Source: Nothopassalora personata (taxonomy: Eukaryota > Ascomycota > Dothideomycetes > Mycosphaerellales > Mycosphaerellaceae). From it: DNA of 64,000 nt. Shown here in pieces: positions 51,801 to 61,969 of this stretch; position 1 is the stretch's first letter; every line of letters begins with the position of its first letter. Location: NCBI GenBank assembly GCA_033816765.1, contig CM066298.1:2294001-2358000 (forward strand), given 5' to 3'. The notes beneath the pieces are model-generated. The model ran no database searches. It worked only from the letters and a program-made list of their open reading frames with translations, and had not been told where the DNA came from. Both the position numbers and the translations under genes were made by a program.

Positions 51801-52340
51801 CTATAAGGTTAACGGCGCTATAGTTAGTATACTATCGCTCGCTTACCTCTCCGCTAAGGTACATAACCCTATATAGGACCTTTAATTTGTCTATCGCGTA
51901 CATAGTACCTAAGAGGGCGAAGATAAGTAAGAGCTCCTAAAGGAATACCCTTACCTTCCTTATTAAATCCCCTCTAAAAGGCGTCGGCTCTTTTAGACGC
52001 GGTCGCGTCGTATACGCTACGGCCGCGCCTCGTACTACAATATTATCGTTAGTAGTTATAGAGATAGAGGTAGGGGTTATAGTAGGGAGGTAATCTTCTC
52101 TCCTCCCTCCTATACACTCTAGAGGCGGTACGCTTATAGCGCGTAAGATCTCTAGCCGCTCGATCTCCCGCTATATCTCTTACTCTTTAATCTTAGCCCG
52201 TAAGGCCTCTCTTCTCGTAACTAAGGCTACACGACGCGCCTACTACTATACTCTAGGGCTTAGGGGGGGCGTAGGCGACTCGCCGTCGTATACGTTACGA
52301 TCGGGCTCTATAGCGTATATAGATTATAACGAAGGGAAGC
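48806..52340 (-). pseudogene. G2 gag, protease, RT, RNase H and integrase relic
   Basis: Minus-strand reading gives Gag (about 52,300-51,500), protease (about 51,050-50,850), reverse transcriptase (about 50,600-49,950), RNase H (about 49,900-49,500) and integrase with a zinc-binding region and core (about 49,150-48,806, continued beyond TRG2). Large parts align with the plus-strand G2 pieces at 30,848-32,997 and 52,547-53,396. RIP-type stops occur throughout. Confidence 0.75.
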
Positions 52341-52348
52341 TTTAGAAC

Positions 52349-52546
52349 TGTTAGGACCGTAAGGCTATAAGGGGATGTCGTAATGTATAGTACGCCTACG
52401 ATCTTCTAATCGTAGATAAACTAAAGCTTACTTTCTTCTATAGACGCTATACGCGTCTCCTAGTGTACGTATGCGCGTTACGTACGGCATACTAAGCCGG
52501 GCATAGCCGTATTATATATAAGGGTTAGCTATAGGCTACCCTTACA
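52349..52546 (-). repeat. 5' LTR of minus-oriented G2
   Basis: TGTTAGGACCGTAAGG...CTACCCTTACA. In element orientation the sequence just inside begins GTTCTAAAGCTTCCC, and CTAAAGCTT pairs with AAGCTTTAG of the LTR. Confidence 0.88.
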
Positions 52547-53396
52547 CTAGGATTCTATAACTTCTATAGGCGCTTTATCGAAGGGTACTCGAGGATTACG
52601 AAGCTATTAATCGACCTACTAAAGGGATGTAAGAATAGTAAGAAGCAAGGGCCTCTTATGTAGTCCGCTTACGAGGAGTAAGCGTTCTAACGGCTAAAAG
52701 CTAGGTTCCTCGGAGTACCTATCCTAAGGTACTTCAATCCTTCGTTACGTACGAGGGTTAAAACGGATGCCTTAGGTTTTATAATTATAGGTATTGTCTC
52801 TTAGTTATTTAGGACTAAGTAGCATCTAATTACCTTCTATTCTCGTAAGATAATACCTACCGAGTGCAATTATAAGACCTATAACTAAGAGCTACTAGTA
52901 GTAGTAGAGGCATTTAAGTATTAGCGACCGTACCTTAAAGGCGTATCGTATACGGTTTAGGTACTAGTCGACTATACGAACCTATAGGGTTTTATAATAG
53001 TAAAGTAGCTAAACGGGAGCTAAGCTCGATAGGCGACGTTTCTATAATCTTTCGACTTCGTAGTAGAGTATAGGTCGGGGAAGAGTAACCTAGCTAATAC
53101 GCTATCGCGACGTAGTAACTACGTACGCGTAGCGTAGTAGACGTCGAACATACTTCCTACGCTATAAAGTAAGCTATCTTTCTAGAAGGAATCCCTATTA
53201 AGAGAGGACGAGCCTATAGTAAGGCTCGTAACCGCTACCTACGAGAAGATATAGGATAAGGCGACGATAATAGTAGTAGGAGCCTACGAGCCGTAGGGGA
53301 CCCGATCGCTACTAGTAAGAGTATACGCTATAATAATGTAGGGCGGCCTAGGTAAACTGCTTATACTACTAATAAAAATCGTATAGGGGAGAGACG
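52547..53396 (+). pseudogene. G2 plus-oriented fragment: RT/RNase H relic
   Basis: Starts inside pol with F-Y-R-R-F-I-E-G-Y-S-R-I (RT connection), followed by the RNase H region (A-L-G-F-I-I-I-G-I, F-D-F-V-V-E-Y-R-S-G-K-S-N-L-A-N, D-T-L-S-R-R). It is cut at 53,396 by the G1 insertion and resumes at 60,302. It joins the minus-oriented G2 LTR directly at 52,546 without duplication. Confidence 0.78.
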
Positions 53397-53756
53397 TGTT
53401 ACGGAATGATTCCTAGGGATCCTAGAATTATAACGATAAGACGAACACGTAACTTATCCTACCTAAGCGCTTAGACTTAGAGCGATTAGACTACTTATGC
53501 TTAGACTAATTAGACTGCTTATGCTTAGAATAATTAGACTAATTACCGAGATCTAAGAATCTCCTTTATATTTAGGAACGCTAGAAACCCTTATGGTTCT
53601 AATACGTTTAACTTATGTTACTATCTCACTAATTGGAATATAACTCTTACTCTAATTATTTATCTTCGCTTAGCTTACTTTAGCCTCTCTAAAGAATACC
53701 GCTATATAACTTAACTTATCTCTCCTATAAGACTAGCCCTAGAACGAGATATAACA
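53397..53756 (+). repeat. G1 5' LTR (360 bp)
   Basis: TGTTACGGAATGATTCC...CGAGATATAACA. U3 has a partly repeated gcttagactaattagact array (53,464-53,545). The part from 53,560 on matches the 435-bp solo LTRs. Confidence 0.92.
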
Positions 53757-53766
53757 CTTTAAACGC
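53604..53766 (+). other. G1 self-priming pair (RIPed)
   Basis: After the LTR comes ctttaaacgccc (53,757-53,768); with one TpG-to-TpA change undone its TTGAACGC core is complementary to GCGTTCAA, which is intact in the related 435-bp LTR (21,851-21,858) and is acgtttaa here (53,604-53,611) and gcgtttaa in the 3' LTR (60,149-60,156). Confidence 0.6.
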
Positions 53767-53769
53767 CCT

Positions 53770-54830
53770 TAGGATAAGCGCTACTTAAGTAGCTAGTAGG
53801 GGAACACCCGCCCCTAGCGAAGTAGGAAGCATCCGCCATACGCTACTATAATAGACTACTACGAAGGACGATAAGTCTAATAACGATAACGAGTCTACTC
53901 TAAGGAAGAACGACATTAAGGCTACTAAGCTAGACCTCTTCTATAGAGATAGAGCTAAGTTTAACGACTAGGTTAATTAGATAGATATATATCTTATATT
54001 TAACCTAGTTAATACTAATAAAAGAACTATCTTCGCTATTACGTTCCTTTGCGGAAGCGCGTAGAACTAGATTAAACTATACCTTAAAGAATACCTTAAA
54101 GGTATAGGACGACAAGACCCTACCGGAATGTTTAGGAGCTATACCCTTTTTTAAAGAAAAGATAAAATTAATCTTTAGAACCTCGAACGAAGTTTAATAG
54201 GCTATACAAATTATTTAATACCTAAAGTAGAAGACGTCTACTTTAGAGTATGCCGCTAAATTCGAAGAATACGGACAGATTACTAGATAGAACTAGACGG
54301 CGTTAATAACTATATTCCGACGTAGGCTTAAGGACTCCGTTAAGGACGAGTTAATAAGACACGGAGGAACGATTACTAACCTCGAAGAGCTAATAAAGGC
54401 GTTAATCGACATCGACGACTAGCTCTAGGAACGATACTAGGAAAAGAAATACGACTCTAAAGTAGGAGGTATAGTAAGATACGCTCCGGATCATAGACCC
54501 TTAGGAGGATACGTTACGAAGGGAAAATTCTCACGATAAAGCTAGCCCTACTATAGACTACAGCCAATGGAACTGGACGTTACCTAACGAGGACGGAGGA
54601 TCGATAAGAGTAAGGGCTACGGAAAGCCCTTTAAAGGAAAAGGAAAACTCACATGCTATGCCTATAGTAAGGAAGGTTACATAGCACGGGATTGCCGCGG
54701 TAAGAATATAGTACGCCGCGAGCAATTGAATATAATGTAACTAAAGGTAGACAAATCTAGGAGCAGTGTTAGACCCCGACAATTCAACTATACCTAGAGA
54801 GTAGAGGAGAAGGATAGTAATCGGGTTACG
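53770..54830 (+). pseudogene. G1 Gag relic
   Basis: Reading through RIP stops and one frame change, it shows a capsid region (L-F-Y-R-D-R-A-K-F-N-D) and the later half L-E-Y-A-A-K-F-E-E-Y with R-R-L-K-D-S-V-K-D-E-L, P-M-E-L-D-V-T shared with TRG Gag, and a mutated CCHC knuckle at 54,654-54,695 in which the second Cys and the His are Tyr. The role is particle formation; it is inactive. Confidence 0.75.
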
Positions 54831-57800
54831 ACGCCTCTCCTAGACCCCTTATAAGGACGAGGAGGATACTATGTTTAATAACATACACTACTACCGAATA
54901 ACTAATAGCTAAAGACTATTAGACTATTTAGCATAATAGCACGAGAAGTTAACTATAGAGTTAAGAAAGAATCTCGATACGGTTACGGAAGCCTTTATTA
55001 GCGATTCTGTTACTAGGACTCGTATTAAACCTACTACGACGCTAAGTTAGGCGTAGGGTACTAGCTACGATAACTAGTAGGAACCCTAGGAGCTTAGCAC
55101 GGACAAAATAAGCTCTAAGAAGTGGACATAGACGAATCTTGCTTCGATAACGATAATAAAGAAAACTAGGATCTAGAATAGAACGGACGCTAGTTACTAG
55201 CACTAGAACAATAAATAAACGAACTGGATACTATCGAAGAAGATTACGTACCGGAGGAGTTAAGCGAGGACTCATCTAAAGAAGAAGAGAGCGACACCGA
55301 CGACGAAAACGAAGTATATACATTTACGGTAGATGCGCTAAGGAAACTCTATAAGTTAATTATCTACCTCTAACGAAGGCACGAAGAATTCCTACTAAAG
55401 TTCTTAGGGAAACGATACCTAAACCCTAACAAATTTGATAAGATACTCGACATAATAAGGGGCATAGTATAGGGCTACCTAACTATAAACAATACTAAGA
55501 ACTTAGCTAAAGCGGTTATCGAACGACTACCTATAGGAAGCCAAATAACAGGTACCGGATACCTAACACCGGTAGGAACTTTCGTCTTAAACGAACTACG
55601 AATAGCAGTACAGCACGTACGGGCTCTCTACTTAGAATCGTAGAAGGTCTAGGAACGTAATAGACTATAAGTGTAGACATAGGGTAAAGGGCTACAGGTT
55701 CTAGCCGAAGCCTCTAGGCACGAAGTATAGCGAACTACATCCCATTCGGGAAAAGGATTAGCTCCCTAGGAATAAGTAACTAGAGGGAGTTATGCAATAC
55801 TTAGGCTTACGTATCGACATTAAACACAGTTTTCTAGACATAAGTAATCGTTAACGGACATAAGACTAGTGTTATAATCGACTTAGGAGTAGCGGGGAAT
55901 TTTATCTCCGAGTCTTTTATAAGAAGAAACGGGTTAGCTACCCTAAAGAAGAAATGGGGTTACGAGTTAATCGCGGTAAACGGGTTATCGTTACCTAGCG
56001 TAGAATGGGAGACGACACTATTGCCACTAGCTATCTAATAGCACTACGAGAATATTACCTTAGATGTTACTAATATAGCTAGTTATAATATAGTATTAGG
56101 TATGCCTTAGTTAAGAAAGCATAATCTAGTAATCGACTAGAGAAAAGGAGTACTTACATTTAGGGAATGCGATTGCATTATCGACATTTAGCCTACGTAG
56201 CGGTAGCGTTTGCTAGTAGATAAGGTAAAGAGATAGCTAAATAGGATATAGCTTACGCCGAATAGAAGGAATTAAGAACTACCTTCGACCGGGATAGACA
56301 CTAGCGTAGGGCCGCCGGGTTACGAAGTTACTAGTAGTAATAGAAGTAACGTACTATCGAAGGATACTAACATCTTAGAGTTAAGTATTCCTAAAGAGTA
56401 TCGTAAGTAGTCGCGACTCTTTAAAGAGGAAAGAGGTAAGGATGCCTTACCTAAGTACTAACTGTAGGATTATAAGATAAACATTTAGCTAGGGAAAGAG
56501 CCTCTATAGGGACCCCTATATTAAATGTGTAAGAAAGAGCTATAGACCCTACGAGAATAGCTAAAGGAGAAGCTAGTTAAAAGATAGAGAAGAAGATCTA
56601 CCTTACGTGTAGGAACTTTATATATATTCGTTCTAAAAGTAAACGGGAAGTTACGACTCGTATAAGACTATAGGAAGTTAAACGAGATTACAATTAAGAA
56701 CCGATACCCGCTACCTAACATCGAAGAAGTATAAGATAGATTAACTAGATTAGACTAGTACACGAAGATTAACCTACGAGATACCTTCTACGCTATACGG
56801 ATAGCGGAAGGAGAAGAATAGAAAACCGCTTTTAGGATAAGATACGGACTTTACAAATTCTTAGTTATACTAATAGGATTAACTAACGTACCCGCATCCT
56901 ATTAGGACCTTATTAACGAGATACTTAGAGACCTACTCGATGTATACGTTATCGCTTATATAGACGATATATTAGTCTATACGAAAGGATCCCTTTAGAA
57001 TTATATAAAACACGTCTAGGACGTATTCGAGCAACTTACGCGTTTAGGATTTAAGATAGTACCCGAGAAATGCGAATTCTATAAGAAGTTAAATTCTTAG
57101 GCTTTATTATTAGTACTATAGGGATAACGATCGATCCTACGAAAACACAGTTAATTAGAGAATAGCTAGAACTAAAAACAGTTAAGGACGTACAATTATT
57201 CCTAAGACTAGTAAACTATAACCGGAAATTCATTAAGGATTACGTAAAAACAGTAGTACTAATAACGATACTTACGAGAAAAGACGTTACCTAGAAATAG
57301 GGAAAGGAATAGATTAAAGCGTTTAAGAAACTTAAGGAACAATACGCTTTAGCCCCTACGATTTGACTATTCGATAGTAGTAAGGAAGTCCACATCGAGA
57401 CCGATACGTCTAATATAGCAATAGGCGCGTACCTAACATAGACACACGATAGGTAGAGACACCTAGTAGCCTATTACTCCCGGAAAATAACTATAGCGGA
57501 ACAGAACTACGACATCTATAATAAAGAGCTTCTAGCTATTATTGCTACTATATAACATTAGAGAGTATACGTCGAGGGCCTACCGAAGTTAACGATTCTT
57601 TCTAACTATAAGAATCTTACGTACTTTACGATAACGAAAGAACTTACCCGAAGGCAAGCCCGCTAGTCGGAGCTACTAGGATAGTATAAGTTCGAAATTA
57701 AATATACTCTAGGACGAGAGAATAGCCGCGCCGACGCGCTAAGCCGAAGAAGCGACTATATAGAAGGAAAAGAACTAGTATAATATAAAATATTAAAGAC

Positions 57801-59140
57801 AAACCCCGACGGAAGTCTTAGTGTAAACACGAGAGAATTTAATAACATTGTACGGATACTAGGCGATAAGGACGAACAATTCCCTATATCGTAAGGGAAA
57901 TACTAAGTACCTAAGGATCGAGAAGAAGAATATATACGATAACATCACGACGGACTAACATATAGGTACCCTAGAACTTCGAAAATAATGGACCTAATAT
58001 AGCGCAGTTTCTTATTCCTATAGATGAGGTAAAAGGTGCTACGCTACATTAAGCAATGCGTGCACTATTAACGAAATAAGGCTACGAGACATACAAAATA
58101 CGGTTACCTACAGTTTAGGACACTACTAACAAAACTATAGGACGAAGTTACAATAGACTTTATTACGAAACTCCTATAATTAAGAGACTAAGTTACGAAA
58201 TAACTATACGACATAATATTAGTTATAGTTAATAGACTTATAAAGTACGTACACTTTATTCCTACATTAGAAACATATAATGTAGAGTAGCTCGGATACC
58301 TCGTACTAGATAGACTTATCCGATATTACGGATTCCCTTAAACGTTTATAACGGATAGAGATAAGCTATTTACATCGAACTACTAGAAAACGCTTATAGG
58401 AACTATTAGAATAAGACATAAGCTATTAATAGTATATTATCCGGAAATAGACGGATAAACGGAGAGGATAAATTAAATACTCGAGCAATACCTACGACAT
58501 TACATTAACTACGTATAAGACAACTGGGTTTCATTACTACTAATAGCGTAGATTACACTAAACAACCACAAATCGGAGACAACTTTAACGACACTATTCT
58601 ATACGAACTTTAGTAAAGATCCTAACCTATTTAGAACACCTAGATCCTACCTATAAGCCGAAAGAGCGATCGTAACGACGGACACTCTTAAGGAAGTGTA
58701 TAAAGAAACACGCAAGGCGATCGAAGATATATAATATAAACTGTCTTAGTAACGGCAAGACACGAGAAAAATAGCACCTCTACTAAAAGAGGGGGATAAG
58801 GTCTATCTCCTTATAAAAAACTTAAGAATAAGAAGATAGACTAAGAAACTAGATTATGTTAAGGTCGGACCATTTTTCATCGATAAAGTTATAGGACTAG
58901 TTAACTACCGCCTACGACTACTACCCGACGCAAAAATCCACCTAGTCTTCTACATCTCTAGGTTAGAACCCGCGGACGCCGAAACACCTTACTAGGAGAG
59001 CTTCCATTTCGAGCCGGAAGTAGAAAACGAATTTAAAGTCGAAAGAATCCTAGATAAGAAAGGTTAGCGATACCTTATTAAATAAAAAGGATACGACGAA
59101 TTAGAAAATACCTAGGAACTAAAATAAAACCTATAAAACT
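54831..59140 (+). pseudogene. G1 pol relic with chromodomain
   Basis: Protease region about 55,860-56,060 (D-L-G-V-A-G-N-F, compare D-S-G-V-S-G-N-F in G1b). Reverse transcriptase with Y-I-D-D at about 56,957-56,968. RNase H about 57,360-57,760 (Y-Y-S-R-K-I-T, D-A-L-S-R-R). Integrase about 57,900-58,700. Chromodomain at about 59,030-59,130 (V-E-R-I-L-D-K-K-G and Y-L-I-K-x-K-G-Y-D-E). RIP-type TAG/TAA stops are dense. Confidence 0.85.
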
Positions 59141-59215
59141 GTTAGTAAAAGATCCGACAATACTAAAAATGGGTCCGCCGAATAACTAACGACAATCGAT
59201 CTATCGGCCGACGAG

Positions 59216-59289
59216 CGACTAGGGTAGGAATTGAACCTACGACCTTAAGAGTATAGATAGCTTACGCTCTACTACTAAGCTACCTAGCC
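59216..59289 (-). ncRNA. tRNA-like sequence in G1, antisense to the element
   Basis: Reverse complement of the plus strand: acceptor GGCTAGG/CCTAGTC (one G-U), T8-A9, D-arm GCTT/GAGC, T-arm GTAGG/TTCAATT/CCTAC. As in G1b the anticodon region is 19 nt. It is nearly identical to 34,055-34,128. It lies between chromodomain and antisense gene, on the coding strand of the antisense gene. Confidence 0.6.
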
Positions 59290-59299
59290 GATTAATAAG

Positions 59300-59868
59300 A
59301 ATAGGGACACAACTTATAAATAAGTACCCTAATAAGTCTCTACCCCTAGGGACTCGTCCTAAGGCTCCGCTCTAGAAAGCGCCGCCTAGTTATTTACGGG
59401 CATCTCTAGGATATCCGAGAAAGAAACTAGCGAAGGCGATACCTCTAGCCCCGACGCCCGCTCGAGAGACGCTAGCTCCTCGCGCGCCTCTTCCTCCTCG
59501 AGCTCCTCTAACTCCTTAGCGACGGTATCGTCGGTGTAACGCTTAGCTAATCGTAGCTATTTCCGAAGACGGATCTTACGTATCTTTAGCCGTACCTCCT
59601 CCTCTTTAATCCTCTTAAGCTCTAGCTTAAGATTATTGCGCAAATCGCGAAGACGTTCCTACTCCGGACAAGAAAGACGCACATCGCAATCCTTATAGCC
59701 TTTTCGAATATAGGCCGAACACTTTCTAGACCGAGAACCTACGATACACTTTACTACTGCGCCCGAGGATCGAGACTTCTAACAATTCGTGTATAGAGCT
59801 ATTTCGATACTAGAAACTTTAGTATCCTAAGTAAGCCGTTAACGGCGTTTATAGGAGGAAGAAGACAT
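59300..59868 (-). pseudogene. RIPed antisense coiled-coil gene of G1
   Basis: It starts M-S-S-S-S-Y-K-R-R at 59,868. It is better preserved than the G1b copy: T-N-C, then V-K-C-I-V-G-S-R-S-R-K-C-S-A-Y-I (Y at a Cys position), then G-Y-K-D-C-D-V-R, which gives C-x8-C-x2-Y-x7-C for the last four positions, as in TRG1 and TRG2. The spacing of the first cysteines deviates. A coiled coil (E-L-K-R-I-K-E-E-E-V-R-L-K) and an acidic tail follow. Stops are TAG only. Confidence 0.68.
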
Positions 59869-59906
59869 AGTTAACTATTACTATAAGAAATGATAACGGC
59901 TTAAGA

Positions 59907-59923
59907 AGCTTCGGGACGAAGCT
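59907..59923. promoter_or_regulatory. conserved hairpin before the purine tract (G1)
   Basis: agcttcg-gga-cgaagct, the same 7-bp stem as in TRG1, TRG2 and G1b, kept intact in spite of heavy mutation around it (the stem contains no CpA). Confidence 0.65.
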
Positions 59924-59941
59924 AGGGTAAGAAGGGGATAG

Positions 59942-60301
59942 TATTACGGAATGATTCCTAGGGACCCTAGAATTATAACGATAAGATAAACACGTGACTT
60001 ATCCTACCTAAGCGCTTAGACTTGGAGCAATTAGACTGCTTATACTTAGACTAATTAGACTGCTTATACTTAGAATAATTAGACTAATTACCGAGATCTA
60101 CGAATCTCCTTTATATTTAGGAACGCTAGAAACCCTTATAGTTCTAATGCGTTTAACTTATGTTACTATCTTACTAATTGGAATACAACTCTTACTCTAA
60201 TTATTCATCTTCGCTTAGCTTACTTTAGCCTCTCTAAAGAATACCGCTACGTGACTTAACTTATCTCTCCTATAAGACTAGCCCTAGAACGAGACATAAT
60301 A
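59942..60301 (+). repeat. G1 3' LTR (360 bp)
   Basis: TATTACGGAATGATTCC...CGAGACATAATA, homologous to 53,397-53,756 with RIP-type differences including both termini (TG to TA, CA to TA). Confidence 0.92.
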
Positions 60302-61550
60302 AGACGATAGGTACGTCGTATACTTATCGTAGGCGCTTAGCGAAGGGGACGCTAAGGACTAGTATATAAAAGACGGGTTTCTCTATCGTAGGAACACGAT
60401 TATACTACCTAAAGACTATATAGTAAGAGCATAGCTACTCTATATATATACTCTATATATATTATAACGACCTACTAGTAGGGCACTTTAGTAAGGTAAA
60501 GACTAAAGAGCTACTACGACGTTATTACTAGTAGGAATCACTTAGTAAGGAAGTAAGGAAGTATATTAGAAACTGTAGGGCTTATTAGACCTCGAAGGCG
60601 AGGCGCTATTAACCCTACGGCGAGCTACGGCTACTACCTAGGCTAGACGGTCTATAGTAGGAAATTACTATAGAATTTATTACGGACCTACCGCTAAGTA
60701 AGCGAGGAGAATGCATATATAATGCGATCCTAGTAATCGTCGACCGCTACTCTAAAATAAACTTATACATTCCTATAACTAAGACATATATAGCGGCGGA
60801 GCTTACGAGGATCTTACGAGACAAAGTCGAGCGGCATTATAGTATACTAGCGGGTATAGTAAGTAACCGCGGGTTAGTGTTTATAAGTAAGTTCTAGAGT
60901 AACTTCTACTTCGAGGCGTAGGTAAAGCGTAAGCTATCTATAGCTTTCTACCCTTAGACTAACTGCTAGACTAAGAGGGTAAACTAAACCTTAGAATAGT
61001 ACCTTCGTTATTACTATAGCGAGAACTAGATAGAGTAGAATAAGTAGCTAGCTATTACTAAATTCGTATGTAATAATAGCGTCTACCCTACGCTACGTAT
61101 AAGCCCATTCGAGATAGTATATAGTTAGAGACCTAAGATTGCCCTAATACCTATAGGATCTCGAGGCTAGATCCGGGAAGGGGAGATACTAGTAGCGGTA
61201 GACTTAGTTAACCGTATACGAGAGATGCGCGCTACGCTTACGAAGCGTTAGGAAATCGTAGTAGCCGATTAGACTCGCTACTATAATAAGACTTATAAGG
61301 CTAAGAGCTATCGCGTAGGCGACATAGTCTTATTATCTACGAAGAACCTAAGGTTAGTATTACCGAAGAAGAAGATAGGTCCGAAATTTATTAGACCGTA
61401 CCGTATTATCGACGCTATCGGTTCGTAGGCGTACCGCCTAGTACTACTAGCCGACTTAAGAATTTATAATGTATTCTATATATCCCTCCTCGAGCCGTAC
61501 GCGGGTAGCGAGAAGGATAAAGGTATAGACAATGTAAGTAGATTAATGTA
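60302..61550 (+). pseudogene. G2 plus-oriented fragment: integrase and start of chromodomain region
   Basis: It continues the frame cut at 53,396: integrase zinc region (G-H-F-S-K-V-K-T-K-E-L-L and N-C-R-A-Y), core (F-I-T-D-L-P-L-S-K-R and I-L-V-I-V-D-R-Y-S-K) and GPY/F-like P-K-F-I-R-P-Y-R-I-I-D-A near 61,380-61,415. Homology to the minus-oriented G2 fades near 61,550. Confidence 0.78.
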
Positions 61551-61969
61551 TTAAGAGAGATCTACGAAGTCGCGAGAAAGTAAGATAAGCTAAGAAAAAG
61601 TAGGTACCTTAGGTAGCTAGGGCCTTAGCATCTAAGAAGTGCTTAGGACAAGCATTAAGTCACCCCTATAACGAGGCTCTAGATGCTAGAACAGGTACAC
61701 ACGTACTAAAGAAAGCATACGCTCGCTTACTAACACTATGCCATCCTCCTCGTCTAATCCCTATGTCCTTATGTCTAGTAATTGCCGCGTAGTGGTGGTG
61801 TAGGTGTAGCTACTACTGCTAAAAGAAAGTTAAAGGTGTTTCGCGCGTTCTCATTAGCTGGCGCTAACACCGTAGTACAACGGTTATTATCTACTGAAAT
61901 AAGGCGATTAGCGCACTATTAGTGTCGTCTAATTAGAGCTCTAATAACTACTGTTAATTAGGCTCGGTG
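61551..61969. other. RIPed sequence between G2 fragment and copia C4
   Basis: No supported gene. RIP is lighter between 61,780 and 61,960 (CpA present). It may hold the LTR of the copia to the right, but no second copy exists here to define it. Confidence 0.35.

Larger units (their letters stand above)
43511..52546 (-). mobile_element. chromovirus G2, minus orientation, RIPed, carrying TRG2
   Basis: LTRs of 198 bp lie at 43,511-43,708 and 52,349-52,546, with gag at the right and chromodomain at the left. TRG2 (46,346-48,800) inserted in integrase; the sequence across its target site is collinear with the plus-oriented copy at 60,700-60,780. Between chromodomain (about 45,560-45,480) and 3' LTR lie 1.6 kb with a plus-strand gene relic. 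The outer flanks (actac and ctagg) do not match, and the right flank is another G2 piece, so the element borders may have been rearranged. Confidence 0.85.
53397..60301 (+). mobile_element. complete RIPed chromovirus G1, 6905 bp, target duplication agacg
   Basis: LTRs of 360 bp (53,397-53,756 and 59,942-60,301) with agacg at 53,392-53,396 and 60,302-60,306. Order: LTR, primer site, Gag with CCHC, protease, RT, RNase H, integrase, chromodomain, antisense tRNA-like sequence, antisense coiled-coil gene, hairpin, purine tract aagaaggggatag, LTR. The chromodomain and self-priming place it in the Tf1/sushi clade of Ty3/gypsy. It inserted into a G2 element, whose frame continues on both sides. It is the best preserved relative of a possible helper for the TRG elements. 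Confidence 0.93.

Noticed and set aside
43506..52551. Target site duplication of the minus-oriented G2
   Set aside because: Left actac and right ctagg do not match, so no clean insertion can be claimed.
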